A stretch of 11,425 nt of DNA, taken from NCBI GenBank assembly GCA_018398765.1, contig JAHBMJ010002447.1:8095-19519 (forward strand), in the 5' to 3' direction. Within the stretch, counting starts at the first letter, position 1, and every line of letters starts with the position of its first letter. Under the pieces are notes generated by a model that did no database searches, was not told where the DNA came from, and saw nothing but the letters and a program-made list of their open reading frames with translations. The stretch comes from Chromera velia. Its lineage: Eukaryota > Sar > Chromeraceae. Below, in pieces: positions 1 through 7,848 of this stretch. Both the position numbers and the translations under genes were made by a program.

Positions 1-65
1 CCCTGCGGGAAAAGCCGCAGAACCCCCCCTCCCCCAGAAAAAAAGCTCGGGGATGCAGCTTGTCA

Positions 66-330
66 CTTTCCGGGGCCACTGACGCACGCATGCATGACGA
101 TGCGGGTTCATGCACGCTTTTCTGGACCATTTGGGGCGGGATCTTTCCGGAGCCTTTTTTTGGTGAAAATCGGATAATCGGATCTGAAGTCCACCTGACG
201 TACGCACATTTGGCGCACATTCAGCCTTTCAGGGCCGGGTTTTTACCAAAAGACAGCGTGCGTGCATGCACGCATGTGGGCTGGGGTATTTCTATTTTCT
301 AAGTGCCCCCCGCTTCGCTTTCCGGGGCCA
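66..330 (+). repeat. Short direct repeat pair in the left intergenic region
   Basis: The 13-mer CTTTCCGGGGCCA occurs at 66-78 and again at 318-330, about 252 bases apart. Both copies lie in sequence rich in GCATGC and CGTGC words. I see no supported gene in 1-338; short open frames there have no splice or domain support. The pair may be the remains of a diverged longer repeat. Confidence 0.4.
259..274. repeat. 16-bp perfect palindrome centred on TGCATGCA
   Basis: The 16 bases TGCGTGCATGCACGCA read identically on both strands, with the centre between 266 and 267. The core contains TGCATGCA, an octamer known to be bound by an ApiAP2 protein in apicomplexans. A dimeric protein-binding site is possible but not shown, since no gene is modelled close by. 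Confidence 0.6.
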
Positions 331-338
331 TACACATG

Positions 339-887
339 TCACGTCATGCCTCCGAAAAGGTCCATGTAAGCGGCGCCGGCCTTCAACGCCCACTGGCAAG
401 GTCCAGGCAGCGCTTCGGCGCCCATCGGCAATGTCCGGGTGGCGCCTTCGGCGCCTACCGGCAGTTTCCTAGCGGTGCCTACAGCGCCTACTGGAAACTT
501 CTCCGGTGGGCCAAAGGTATCTTCCCATTTCAAAAACGGCTTAAGTTTCTGACCACCACCCTGGGGGTAACCCGCATGCCTGACGACGTGCGCGGTATCA
601 GGAGGCTCGAAAAGATATGGAGTCAGCAGGTTAGTAACAACCATCCGATTCCCACTATTAATGGAGCCATAGATACATCCACTATTCGGATTGCTAAACC
701 ATCCGGCCCAAGAAATATATACTAGGATCAAAAAAATCATTGCACGGGTGTAAGGATCTTCAGAATGTCTGATACACTTGGATACATCATATTTGCCTAG
801 TGTGGAATTCCCGCTGGACAGAATAACAGTTCGATTCTGCGAGCATCTGTTCTGCAACCTACCCTGAATTCTTGTCTTTTCGATCAT
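339..887 (-). CDS. Doubtful 182-aa ORF containing the minisatellite
   Basis: A minus-strand frame runs from an ATG at 887-885 to a stop at 341-339, giving 182 residues. A hydrophobic stretch near residues 49-62 (AMIFLILVYISWAG) could be a membrane segment. The C-terminal third is made of the 11-residue LPVGAEGATRT-type repeats of the minisatellite. A plus-strand frame (303-725) is open over much of the same DNA, so openness alone is weak evidence. A frame of this length is only marginally unexpected in a window this size. I recognise no domain and see no clear promoter. It could be a gene fragment, an exon, or chance. Confidence 0.18.
   Translation of the reverse strand: MIEKTRIQGRLQNRCSQNRTVILSSGNSTLGKYDVSKCIRHSEDPYTRAMIFLILVYISWAGWFSNPNSGCIYGSINSGNRMVVTNLLTPYLFEPPDTAHVVRHAGYPQGGGQKLKPFLKWEDTFGPPEKFPVGAVGTARKLPVGAEGATRTLPMGAEALPGPCQWALKAGAAYMDLFGGMT
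378..508 (+). repeat. Degenerate ~33-bp minisatellite, about four units
   Basis: Four imperfect units can be aligned: 378-409, 410-441, 442-474 and 475-508, with lengths of 32 to 34 bases. Each carries a core like GGCGCCTACCGGCA, followed by a TTTCC/GTCC segment and a GCGG/GGTG end. Units two to four are open in one frame on each strand. On the minus strand they read as an 11-residue repeat of the type LPVGAEGATRT. Unit lengths that are not all multiples of three argue against strict selection on a coding frame across the whole array. Confidence 0.7.
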
Positions 888-1049
888 GCGATGGCGTGGA
901 TTCCCTCGCAGAAAATCGATGGCATGATTTAGGGCAGCGTCTAGGGGGCCACACTCCCGATGCCCCCCTTGCTTTAGCTATGTCTCTTAAAATGTTATAG
1001 ATGGAATATGAAGAAACCATTAAAACTAGCATATGAAACAGATTTTGGA

Positions 1050-1721
1050 ACATCATGTTAGGCTAGCTAAAACTTCGTCTTTCAAATGTTGGGCTATGTT
1101 TTTATCCCTCCCAGCTCTGTCGCCAAGTTCTGTTGGGCTTAGGGTCTGTTGGGCTGTGTTGGGCCTGTTGAGCGGTGCCCAACAGTACAAATAGCCCAAC
1201 AGTAGCCCAATATCACTTTAAAGTGCACAACAGACATTGTAGAGCCTTTTAGACCAACTAAAAAGCATGCAATCAAAAAGAATAAAATTAAAGCTCAATG
1301 TTGCTTCAATATGAGCTTTATACTCTTTATGAAACGTAAAGAATGGTTGTTTGAAAATGAGCCACATTTTTTAGAGGTTAAAGGTCTTAACACCGCCCCT
1401 CACTTTCAAATAATGATTTTATACGTTCTATAAAGAGTATAAAGCTCATATTAAAGCAACATTTAGCTTTAATTTTGATTGTCTTGATTGCATGCTTTTG
1501 AGTTGGTCTAAAAAGCTCTACAATGTTTGTTGTGCACTTTAAAGTGATGTTAGGCTACTGTTGGGCCATTTATACTGTTGGGCACCGCCCAACAAGCCCA
1601 ACACAGCCCAACGCCCAACAAAACCTGGCGACATGACATCGTTCAACTTTGAGACACCACAATGTAGCCCAACATCATGATTGCATAGATATAAACCGCC
1701 CAACATAATTCAGCATGATGT
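1050..1721. mobile_element. Foldback/MITE-like long inverted repeat
   Basis: Two arms, about 1118-1337 and 1414-1633, are reverse complements at roughly 88-90 % by eye, around a ~76-base loop. Weaker complementarity continues outward: GTTGGGCT-type words at 1055-1064 and 1086-1095 pair with 1666-1675 and about 1697-1706, with the same 31-base spacing on both sides. The outermost matching words are ACATCATG (1050-1057) and CATGATGT (1714-1721). Each arm also carries the perfect palindrome CACTTTAAAGTG (1214-1225 and 1535-1546) and one GCATGC. No transposase ORF is present, so if mobile it would be non-autonomous. I found no convincing target-site duplication, which leaves the exact ends uncertain. 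If transcribed, it would fold into a ~220-bp double-stranded hairpin. Confidence 0.8.
1088..1704. repeat. Cluster of 14 GTTGGGC/GCCCAAC heptamers
   Basis: Exact copies of the heptamer, in either orientation, begin at about 1089, 1132, 1148, 1158, 1177, 1194, 1560, 1577, 1587, 1596, 1606, 1613, 1667 and 1698. They sit in the outer part of each arm of the foldback element and are absent from its centre. Within each arm, both orientations occur, so short hairpins can form inside an arm as well as between arms. Subterminal repeats of this kind are where transposases bind in several DNA transposon families; that role here is inference. Confidence 0.8.
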
Positions 1722-1814
1722 GCTTTATTTGGTAGTTTCAGCCGTTTGTGTATATCCCAGTGTATATTAATCATTTAGGTTCCTATTCAAGATGACCGAA
1801 ATTGGGGTAAAATT

Positions 1815-1825
1815 TATATATAAAA
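1815..1825 (+). promoter_or_regulatory. TATA-like element upstream of gene 1
   Basis: TATATATAAAA ends 42 bases before the proposed ATG at 1868, which would leave a 5' leader of some 10-20 nt if initiation lies ~30 bases downstream. The site lies 94 bases beyond the right end of the foldback element. The surrounding stretch is AT-rich, so chance occurrence is possible. Confidence 0.35.
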
Positions 1826-1867
1826 CTAAGTGCGGCCCCCTTGGCTAAGGGCAGCATACAACCCGTT

Positions 1868-4007
1868 ATGCCCCATATACTGGGAGACAAGATATTCCTC
1901 AGTACTCATCAGGTACGTTTTCCTTCATTCTTGCTTCTCTCTCTGCCTGCTTGGTCCTCGTTCCGTATGTGAGCGCGCTAAGTGTGCCTGTGATTCGTTG
2001 GGTCTCCACTGCCTTCATCAGTGTTTGTTGAGAAGCCTTAGGCTTCCCCCTCCTCGATCTTTCTTGATCTTAAAGTTTCTTACAGTCTCTTTCATTCCGC
2101 TTCATTCGTGTCTGCCTATAGTCTGTCTGCCTGCCTGCTTACCTACTTAGTTGCTCTCAGTTTTGCTGCCGTCTTCATTCTTTCTGTCTATCTGGCTGTG
2201 TGCAGCCGTCTCCATTTTTGCTTCTTTGTCTTCCAGGTCTGGGGGTGTGCCTGCTTGGCTCTCTTTTTCTGGCTGCCTGTCTAGTTGTGTGCCTGCCCCG
2301 TTCTCTTTCTCTATAGTACTACCCGTGCCCTCATTTTTGGCTAGGCCTGGCTGTGTGCCTGCCTGTTTTATTTTTTTTGGTACCCGTCTCCTTAATTCCT
2401 GCTTCTCTGTCTACCTCTCTGCTTGCCGGGTTTTTGCCACTAAATATATCTGTAATTCGCTGGGTCTCCACTGCCCTGCCTACCTAGTGACCGCTGTCAT
2501 CATTCTTTCTTGTTGTCTCTTTCATTCTTGAAAATCTGCCTGCCTGCCTGCCTGTCAACCCCTTTCTTTCTTACTTTCTGCTTCCTTGCTGGTTGTCTCC
2601 TTTATTGAATTTCTTGCTTGTCTATGTGTGGAGTCTTCCTGTCCGCCTATAGCCTGTCTGCCCGCTTCTCTGCAAACCTGCCTGCCTGGTCTTCTTCTTT
2701 ATGAGTCTTTCTTATTGTCTCTTTCACTCTTCTTTGTCTGAGTGTGAAGTCTACCTGTCCTTCCTGTCTGCCCTGTCGTTCTTATTTCTTACTGTCTCCT
2801 TCATTCTTGTCTGGCATTGCCTTTCTGCCTGCCTGAGCCTCTTTCTCTCTTGCTCTTTCAAAAGAGTCCGCAGCAGTGAAGGGTCAAGTTGGCGTATCTA
2901 TGTCTGAAAGGTCGGCAGAAGAGTCTGTTTTAGGTTAAGTGACTGTCAGAGTCAGAGAATGAGTGGAATTGAAAGAAAGAGAACTGTAGAAGCCTTAGGA
3001 TAGAGAAGATCATCATAGGGTGAGAGACTCTTCATTACGTTGTTGGTTAATTGTCTCTGTGATTAAATTTTCACGTCATTTTCCACTTTGCTTCGACGTG
3101 CAGATCTCTGATGAGGCTAGACAGTATCTGGACACGAATGATGATGAAGAGCTTAAGAAGTTGCTCACCCCGTACATGACGTGCAACAGCGATAGACAGT
3201 CGTTCGAAATGCAACAGCGATGGACAGTCGTTCCCACAAAGGCACTCTTGAAGCAGAATGTCGAAAGGTGGGCAACGTCAATCAAAGACCTCTTCCCTCT
3301 TGTTCAGCCTGCCGTGTGGAGGACTCAAAGGGGACCACTCAGTCGCACAGGTAAGAAAAGGTGTCTAATCAGAATGGATTCAATACATTTAGTCAACTTC
3401 TTGCAAAGAAAGAGAAAAAAAGTAGCAATGCCATCCAACAACCAAATTGAAAAGAGGTGAGATGAAAAATCGTGAAAAAACATAACAAGTGCATGACGAG
3501 ACTGTATGGAAACAGGCGGATGAACAGGCAGTTTCTGTGCCTTTCGTTTTTTCCTTTTTTTATGTGTGCATGATACTAAGATATGACATGACTGATGAAT
3601 ATTCTCAGAACCCAAATAGGCCAAAATTGCATCACTCCGCAGGTACCGATCCTACTAACGGCCAGCAGAAGGAAGACACTGGGTAAGGCAACTTTTTGAA
3701 TATGTTTGTGCCCTTCTTTGCTTGTAGTCAGCACCTCGCAATTTCCCTCTGTTCTGTCATCAGCTCTCTTTCCAAGACTTCCTAGCTCTGAAGTCCAGGG
3801 TGTATGTGCACCCATACGCAATCCATGATGTCCTTTTATCTGTAACTTAAAGAGGACTCTATCTTTAGTCTGAGTCTTTACGTTGGCTGACGAAACTTAA
3901 TTCAGGGCTCTCTCGTTCTTTCTTCTCTCTCTCTCTCTCTCTCTTCTCTCTCTTTGTCTCTCTCTCTCTCTCTTTCTCTTTGTCTCTCTCTTTCTCTCTC
4001 TCCCTCT

Positions 4008-4056
<49 letters not shown>

Positions 4057-4311
4057 TTCTCTATCTCTCTCTCGCTTGTCTGCTCTCTTGGTGGTGCGTG
4101 TATGGTTCTGATTCTGCCATGTTCTGCATGCCTGCTTTGCCTCTGTCCATGCAGGTGTATAGTGTCGAACGCGTCCACTGAGAGCGAGGAGGAACTTACC
4201 AAGGATGAGCACCGTAAGTTTCTAGATACCTGCCTTCATGTCAATGCATACGATTCATTGATGACGCAAGTCGCTGTCCTTTCGATGTCTAGCGCTCTGT
4301 CCAAGCTCTAG
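1868..4311 (+). CDS. Gene 1: four-exon model, 162-aa protein of unknown function
   Basis: Proposed exons are 1868-1912, 3104-3350, 3643-3682 and 4155-4311 (489 nt, 162 residues, stop TAG). Splice sites fit consensus: donors CAG|GTACGT, CACAG|GTAAGA and TGG|GTAAGG; acceptors GTGCAG, CCGCAG and ATGCAG. Phases 0, 1 and 2 join without a stop. Exon 1 encodes MPHILGDKIFLSTHQ. Exon 2 begins ISDEARQYLDTNDDEELKKL, acidic and probably helical, and continues with a basic, tryptophan-containing segment. Exon 3 is short and polar (TDPTNGQQKEDTG). Exon 4 starts with an acidic segment (STESEEELTKDEH). No signal peptide or membrane segment is apparent, so an intracellular protein is likely. I recognise no family. 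Exon 4 contains a strong donor, C|GTAAGT, at 4213/4214. If used, the gene would continue, for example from 4293 to a TAA at 4451-4453. A 28-bp duplication in exon 2 shifts the frame. The model rests on splice signals alone and could be partly wrong. Confidence 0.45.
1913..3103 (+). repeat. C/T-rich degenerate repeat block, proposed intron 1 of gene 1
   Basis: From about 1915 to 2860 the plus strand is strongly pyrimidine-rich and built from CTGCCTGC, TTCATTCTTG and TCTTTCTTGTT words, including four TGCC units at 2537-2553. A 26-base stretch at 1988-2013 recurs at 2450-2475 with two mismatches, 462 bases apart, so at least part of the block arose by duplication. The block ends in a good acceptor (TTCGACGTGCAG, ending at 3103). 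Open frames in it (1830-2150 and 2151-2531) follow the low-complexity composition and are not credible genes. Confidence 0.6.
3182..3237 (+). repeat. 28-bp tandem duplication inside exon 2 of gene 1
   Basis: TGCAACAGCGAT(A/G)GACAGTCGTTC occurs at 3182-3205 and 3210-3233 with one mismatch, a period of 28 bases. Since 28 is not a multiple of three, the two copies are read in different frames: the first as CNSDRQSF, the second as MQQRWTVV. If the single-copy ancestor had the same downstream sequence, its frame would have met a TGA within about ten codons. Confidence 0.85.
3916..4076 (+). repeat. (CT)n microsatellite in the last intron of gene 1
   Basis: Interrupted CT dinucleotide tract of about 160 bases, broken by TTT and CCC units. 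It lies in the proposed intron 3683-4154 and precedes the acceptor at 4154. The minus strand gives Arg-Glu repeats and the plus strand Ser-Leu repeats; both are composition artefacts. Confidence 0.9.
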
Positions 4312-5128
4312 TATCTTTTCACTTCGACGTCTAGTATCGACCCACAAAGAAGGAGGGAAGATAACATCAAAGCACAAAGAAACTTATGTTCACACACAAT
4401 ATCATTTATTCACATCTCTTCCTCCTTTCTGGTCCATCTCAATTCCTTCTTAAAGACTGCATGCGCGTCTCTTCGCTTGTTATCAACAACACCGTAGATT
4501 GACTGAACACACAAGAACAGACATCAACCAACATCAACAAATGAACGGCACCCAGTGAGACCTATCGGAGGGAGACGCCTGCCGGCATACCGTTTGGCTC
4601 CATGCAGATGTATGCGCAGAGACGGCTAGCTCCACCAAGGCCGCTATCTAGGGCTCCCATCAACTCCCATGCTGCAAGAGGAAGAGGCGATACCCAGAGA
4701 ACCCAGACGGCCTCCAAAGCACCGGCATCTCCCTGCAGAGAGAAGATGCACAACGGACACTAAGACATGCATGGGCTGTTCCCTCGCTTTTTCTCTTTTT
4801 TTCTTTCTCGTTCAACAGACATCTCTTTCAAGATTTCTTCTCTCTTTACTCCTCCTCTACTCATTCTCTCTCCACTTTTTCCAGTTTCTTTTTCTTAAAG
4901 GAGGAAACCAGAGATAACCCAAAACGTTTCAAAGCAGCAGAAAGAAACGAGAAAGAGATAACGAATGAAGGCGCCCCCTCGTGCGCTCGTGCTCTCAGCC
5001 ATATGAGGGGTCTGACTCCCAAGCCACGCGCAAAACAAAGCCAAGAGAAGCCGCGAGCGAAGAAAGATCATTCTTCCAAAGGGAATTCCAGAAATTCCGG
5101 GGGGGGGTTTGACCCTCCTTGCACAAGA
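4312..5128. other. Intergenic stretch, no supported gene
   Basis: No open frame here has both a credible start and splice or domain support. 4785-4890 is another T/C-rich patch ending in AAAGGAGG. If gene 1 uses the donor at 4213, its last exon could extend from 4293 to 4453. The palindrome GGAATTCC and a nine-base G run lie just before the hairpin cluster at 5129. Confidence 0.5.
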
Positions 5129-5150
5129 TTCAGAAGTACGGACTTCTGAA
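5129..5150. repeat. Perfect 9-bp stem-loop
   Basis: TTCAGAAGT (5129-5137) pairs perfectly with ACTTCTGAA (5142-5150) around the 4-base loop ACGG. Its right edge overlaps the left edge of the next inverted repeat at 5147, so the two structures are alternatives or stack end to end. Confidence 0.75.
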
Positions 5151-5225
5151 CCTCGGGGTGTTCTGTGACTGTTTTGGGTCACGGACCTCGAGTTGGGTCG
5201 GACACCCCCCCTTCCCCGAGGTTCA
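5147..5225. repeat. 12-bp perfect inverted repeat with inner hairpin
   Basis: TGAACCTCGGGG (5147-5158) is the exact reverse complement of 5214-5225. Just inside, GTGT and ACAC next to C/G runs extend the pairing imperfectly. GTGAC and GTCAC form a smaller inner stem. At 79 bases it could be a very short terminal-inverted-repeat element or a structured RNA segment; nothing decides between these. Confidence 0.65.
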
Positions 5226-6340
5226 ATGCGTAGCACGTGCAGCGCTCGACTTATCGTTCTCGTAGTCCGCCTTTTTGATGCTCAGCTTTACAATTAGCTC
5301 AATCCTTCCTCCAAGTTCAGTGCAGGGGCGCAAAGGCGGTCCCAGGCAGTCGCGGGTATGTGCAGGCATAAACGTATGGCGGTGGCAATTAGGCAGTCCT
5401 CTGCCCATGTCTCAATGTAGCTGACGTAGGGATAGGCAATCGACTTCGAGTTCTCGTTGACAGAAGGGCTCGGCCATCTCATCAAGCACAAATGCATTTC
5501 ATGCATGTCAGTGGCTACATAAAGGGAGGGAAAGAAGGGACCGGACACATTACAGACTGCCCCGCTGGTCTTTTTCTATCTCACCTCTTCTTAAAAGTTT
5601 CTGTTCCATTTTATCCCCTTGCTGCTCCTTTCGATACATGAACTCTCAACTCTGGACAAAAGAGTCTGACACTCCAGTCACACTCAGTCGCAAGTATTTT
5701 GCATGCTCTCGGCCAGCCTTGATTCGATTTGCCCTCCCAACCCCAAAGCAACCCCCCTCTTCCCCCTTCCCCATTGTCCCCCTTTCTCCCCCTTCCCCCA
5801 TGATCCGCTTTGCCCTTCCCGATCCTTGTTAAAAATTTTGCCGGCGCTGGCGAAAGACGAGGCGGCAGCTGCCGTGTGCCCTACTCTGTCTCTTAGTAGG
5901 TCTGCCATGACCCTTCTGCCTCTTTTGCCGTTGAGGGCAGGCTTAATGTCATTTTGTACCCCTTCCTTACTTCCCTTCCTTCCTACTCCAGGCTCGCCGC
6001 ATTGGGTCCCGACCCCCTCCCCGGGAGCAGAAGGCCTTCCCCGGCTGGCACACCGGCCGTCACCACGTTGGTCCGTGACAATGTGGTACGCCGCCATCCA
6101 TCCCTTCTGTCTGTTTAACATGCAAGCAGAGTCTTGTGCACCCGATCAAACAGCCACACATTGAATAATCCACATGACAGACAGATAGCTAGAAGCGATA
6201 AGCTCTTTTTCGGAAAAAAGTGACAATCTTGCAGACATATAAGAGAGGCGAAGGGCGTCTTCTTGTGTTTGGACGCTGTCGGAGGACCAGTCCCTAGACC
6301 AGTCCAGCCAGACCTATACACGCTGGAGGCGTTTGCAGGC
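5226..6340. other. Intergenic stretch, no supported gene
   Basis: Composition is mixed. 5735-5825 is strongly CCCTT/CCCCC-rich, which produces long but low-complexity frames on both strands (5703-6164 plus, 5684-6121 minus). A minus-strand frame at 5294-5548 (84 aa, from an ATG) looks less biased but has no recognisable domain. GACCAGTCC is repeated at 6286-6306 with a 3-base spacer. I see no tRNA or rRNA here. Confidence 0.45.
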
Positions 6341-6362
6341 CACGAGGGTGGTCAGCCTCGTG
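6341..6362. repeat. Perfect 7-bp stem-loop
   Basis: CACGAGG (6341-6347) pairs with CCTCGTG (6356-6362) around an 8-base loop. It is isolated and adjoins no modelled gene. Confidence 0.5.
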
Positions 6363-6523
6363 CAGACAATTAAGCAAGCAACCAACAGCAAAGACAAGTG
6401 AAGGTGATTAGCCGACACTCGTCCGGAAGACGGAGACCGACGGAGACAGTTACAGAATCAAAAGGTAAGAAAAGCACTCTACTGGCTATCTGGATTGCGA
6501 TCTGCTCGTAGGCAGCATTTTTA

Positions 6524-6916
6524 ATGAAATCAGGCTCCTCAAAGTTCCAAACAACACCAAACAACGTCTCCACCATCGGTTTTGGCGACCTCCAACGATC
6601 TTCGGGCTCTCCACCTAAGGACAAAGGCAAAGTCCAGGATCAGACTCGAAAGAGATCTCCGAAAAAGGATTCCAGGCAGCTTAGGATGCAAGGGGATACT
6701 GAATTCCCCCACTCACGGTCTTTGTCTGACCGCGTTTGTATCGTTGCAATCGACTTTCAACTGTTACGCAAAAGGACAGGTCTGATCTCCATCACAGAAG
6801 GTACACGAGAGTCAACACTCATCAAGCTGAGCGTTCACCATAATGTTTTGATAATGTCTCTCCTGTCCAGCCACCTTATGGCGTCCACTAGGGCGTCCAA
6901 AGAGAAGGTAAAGTGA
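6524..6916 (+). CDS. Weak 130-aa ORF, unknown
   Basis: The frame opens with ATG at 6524 and encodes a protein with a Ser/Thr- and Lys/Arg-rich first half (for example RSSGSPPKDKGKVQDQTRKR) and a more hydrophobic second half. It has no signal peptide and I recognise no domain. A minus-strand frame (6370-6630) overlaps its first part and is equally open. A possible donor, AAG|GTAAAG, near 6908 would make it an exon instead. Upstream, AAAAG|GTAAGA near 6464 is another isolated donor-like site. Coding status is undecided. Confidence 0.2.
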   Translation: MKSGSSKFQTTPNNVSTIGFGDLQRSSGSPPKDKGKVQDQTRKRSPKKDSRQLRMQGDTEFPHSRSLSDRVCIVAIDFQLLRKRTGLISITEGTRESTLIKLSVHHNVLIMSLLSSHLMASTRASKEKVK

Positions 6917-6949
6917 GGACAAGAACTCTAGAGAAGGTTTAAAAGAAGG

Positions 6950-7330
6950 AACGTGAGCAACACTAACTCAAGCAACACCTTACAGGTTCACGTAAACCAG
7001 GTCTCTGAGTCAATCCTATTTTGACTCTAAGAGGTTCTATCAAGCTTTATCTTTAGACTTCCGACTCTATAGATTCAATATAATTTACTGACTTTGGCTA
7101 ACTTCAACTCGAACCTGCCGTAGGATATTGCTCAGATAACATGTTGCTAAAGAGGCCAAACGTAGGCTTGCATGCATGAGCAGAGCCTCGAGTGCAACAT
7201 ATACATGCAGGCAGACTGCGTATATGCGCGGCGGCGGAGCATGGCGTCGGCATGCGGGCTCATTCGGATACAGTGCATGCCTATTGGCGCACGCGAGGGT
7301 CCAGAGGGCAGCGCCATAGGGTAGGACTCC
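6950..7330. other. Non-coding stretch with clustered GCATGC words
   Basis: No gene seen. 7165-7290 holds three GCATGC copies (7170, 7250, 7275) amid ATACATGCAGGCAG and GCGGCGG words. The region ends abruptly at an AT-rich island at about 7330. Confidence 0.5.
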
Positions 7331-7592
7331 ACAGTTTGTTTTATAGTTATTTAATTTTTAACATAAATTGGCAGTTTATTTTTTTATCGAAGAAGTATAG
7401 TCAAACTATTATTTCTGAATATTTCTGAATGAATTTTTATTTTTTTGAATTGAACTACTATAAGGCTTAACGCCGCATTTCAGCTTACGGTTCCAAAAGG
7501 TTTGGCCCATTTGGGTGATTAAGTCTGTAGGGTGTCAGATAGTTGCTTTAGTAGTTGCTTTAAATTTATACTAATTTTATAGTCTGGGTCAG

Positions 7593-7658
7593 GGTGTATT
7601 ACTGAGATACACCTAACTTAGTATGCAGTTTGCTAGGCAGTTTGGTGAGTGCATACTA
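7593..7658. repeat. Two adjacent perfect stem-loops
   Basis: GGTGTAT (7593-7599) pairs with ATACACC (7607-7613) over a 7-base loop. Five bases later TAGTATGCA (7619-7627) pairs with TGCATACTA (7650-7658) over a 22-base loop. Confidence 0.7.
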
Positions 7659-7677
7659 CTATCTAGAGATATCACAG

Positions 7678-7848
7678 AAAAAAAAAGTAAATATCTCTCC
7701 TTGTTAGATACTTTTTTTTTTGTCTAAAACAACTGTTGTTTAGCTGTTGCACGGCTGGGTGTTGCACAAGTGTTACAAGGTGTTGCAGGCCGTTTAAAAA
7801 AAAAAGTTGATATCTCATTTTTCTAGTCTTCTAGAGACTTTTTTTTTT
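7678..7848. repeat. Pair of related poly(A)/poly(T) hairpins plus a 15-bp palindrome
   Basis: Hairpin one (7678-7721) is A9-GTA...ATCT on the left and AGATAC-T10 on the right. Hairpin two (7796-7848) is A10-GTTGATATCTC on the left and GAGAC-T10 on the right. They share the left-arm pattern A-tract, GT, ATATCTC. Between them lies AAACAACTGTTGTTT (7727-7741), a palindrome about one central base. Two independent A-tracts paired with T-tracts, with matching inner sequence, suggest duplicated structural units. Confidence 0.7.

Noticed and set aside
1088-1704. Regularly repeated GTTGGGC/GCCCAAC as a CRISPR-like array
   Set aside because: Repeats are only 7 bases, irregularly spaced, in both orientations and arranged symmetrically around a foldback centre, in a eukaryotic context.
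1830-2531. Two plus-strand ORFs rich in Ser, Leu, Cys, Phe (106 and 126 aa) as membrane proteins
   Set aside because: The hydrophobic appearance comes from C/T-rich repeats, and the first frame starts at GTG. A splice-consistent frame starting at 1868 fits better.
3865-4212. Minus-strand Arg/Glu repeat ORFs
   Set aside because: They are the complement of a (CT)n microsatellite; the RE repeats reflect composition.
5210-5230. GAGGTTCAATGC as a tRNA T-loop
   Set aside because: No acceptor stem, D-arm or anticodon arm can be built around it; it is one arm of a longer inverted repeat.
6040-6085. Resemblance to the end of small-subunit rRNA (ACACCGGCCGTCACCACG)
   Set aside because: Only a short imperfect match with no rRNA sequence on either side; most likely coincidence.
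5684-6164. Long overlapping ORFs on both strands (145 and 153 aa)
   Set aside because: Both are open because of CCCTT/GGGAA-rich sequence, have biased Pro/Gly composition, and show no domain or splice support.
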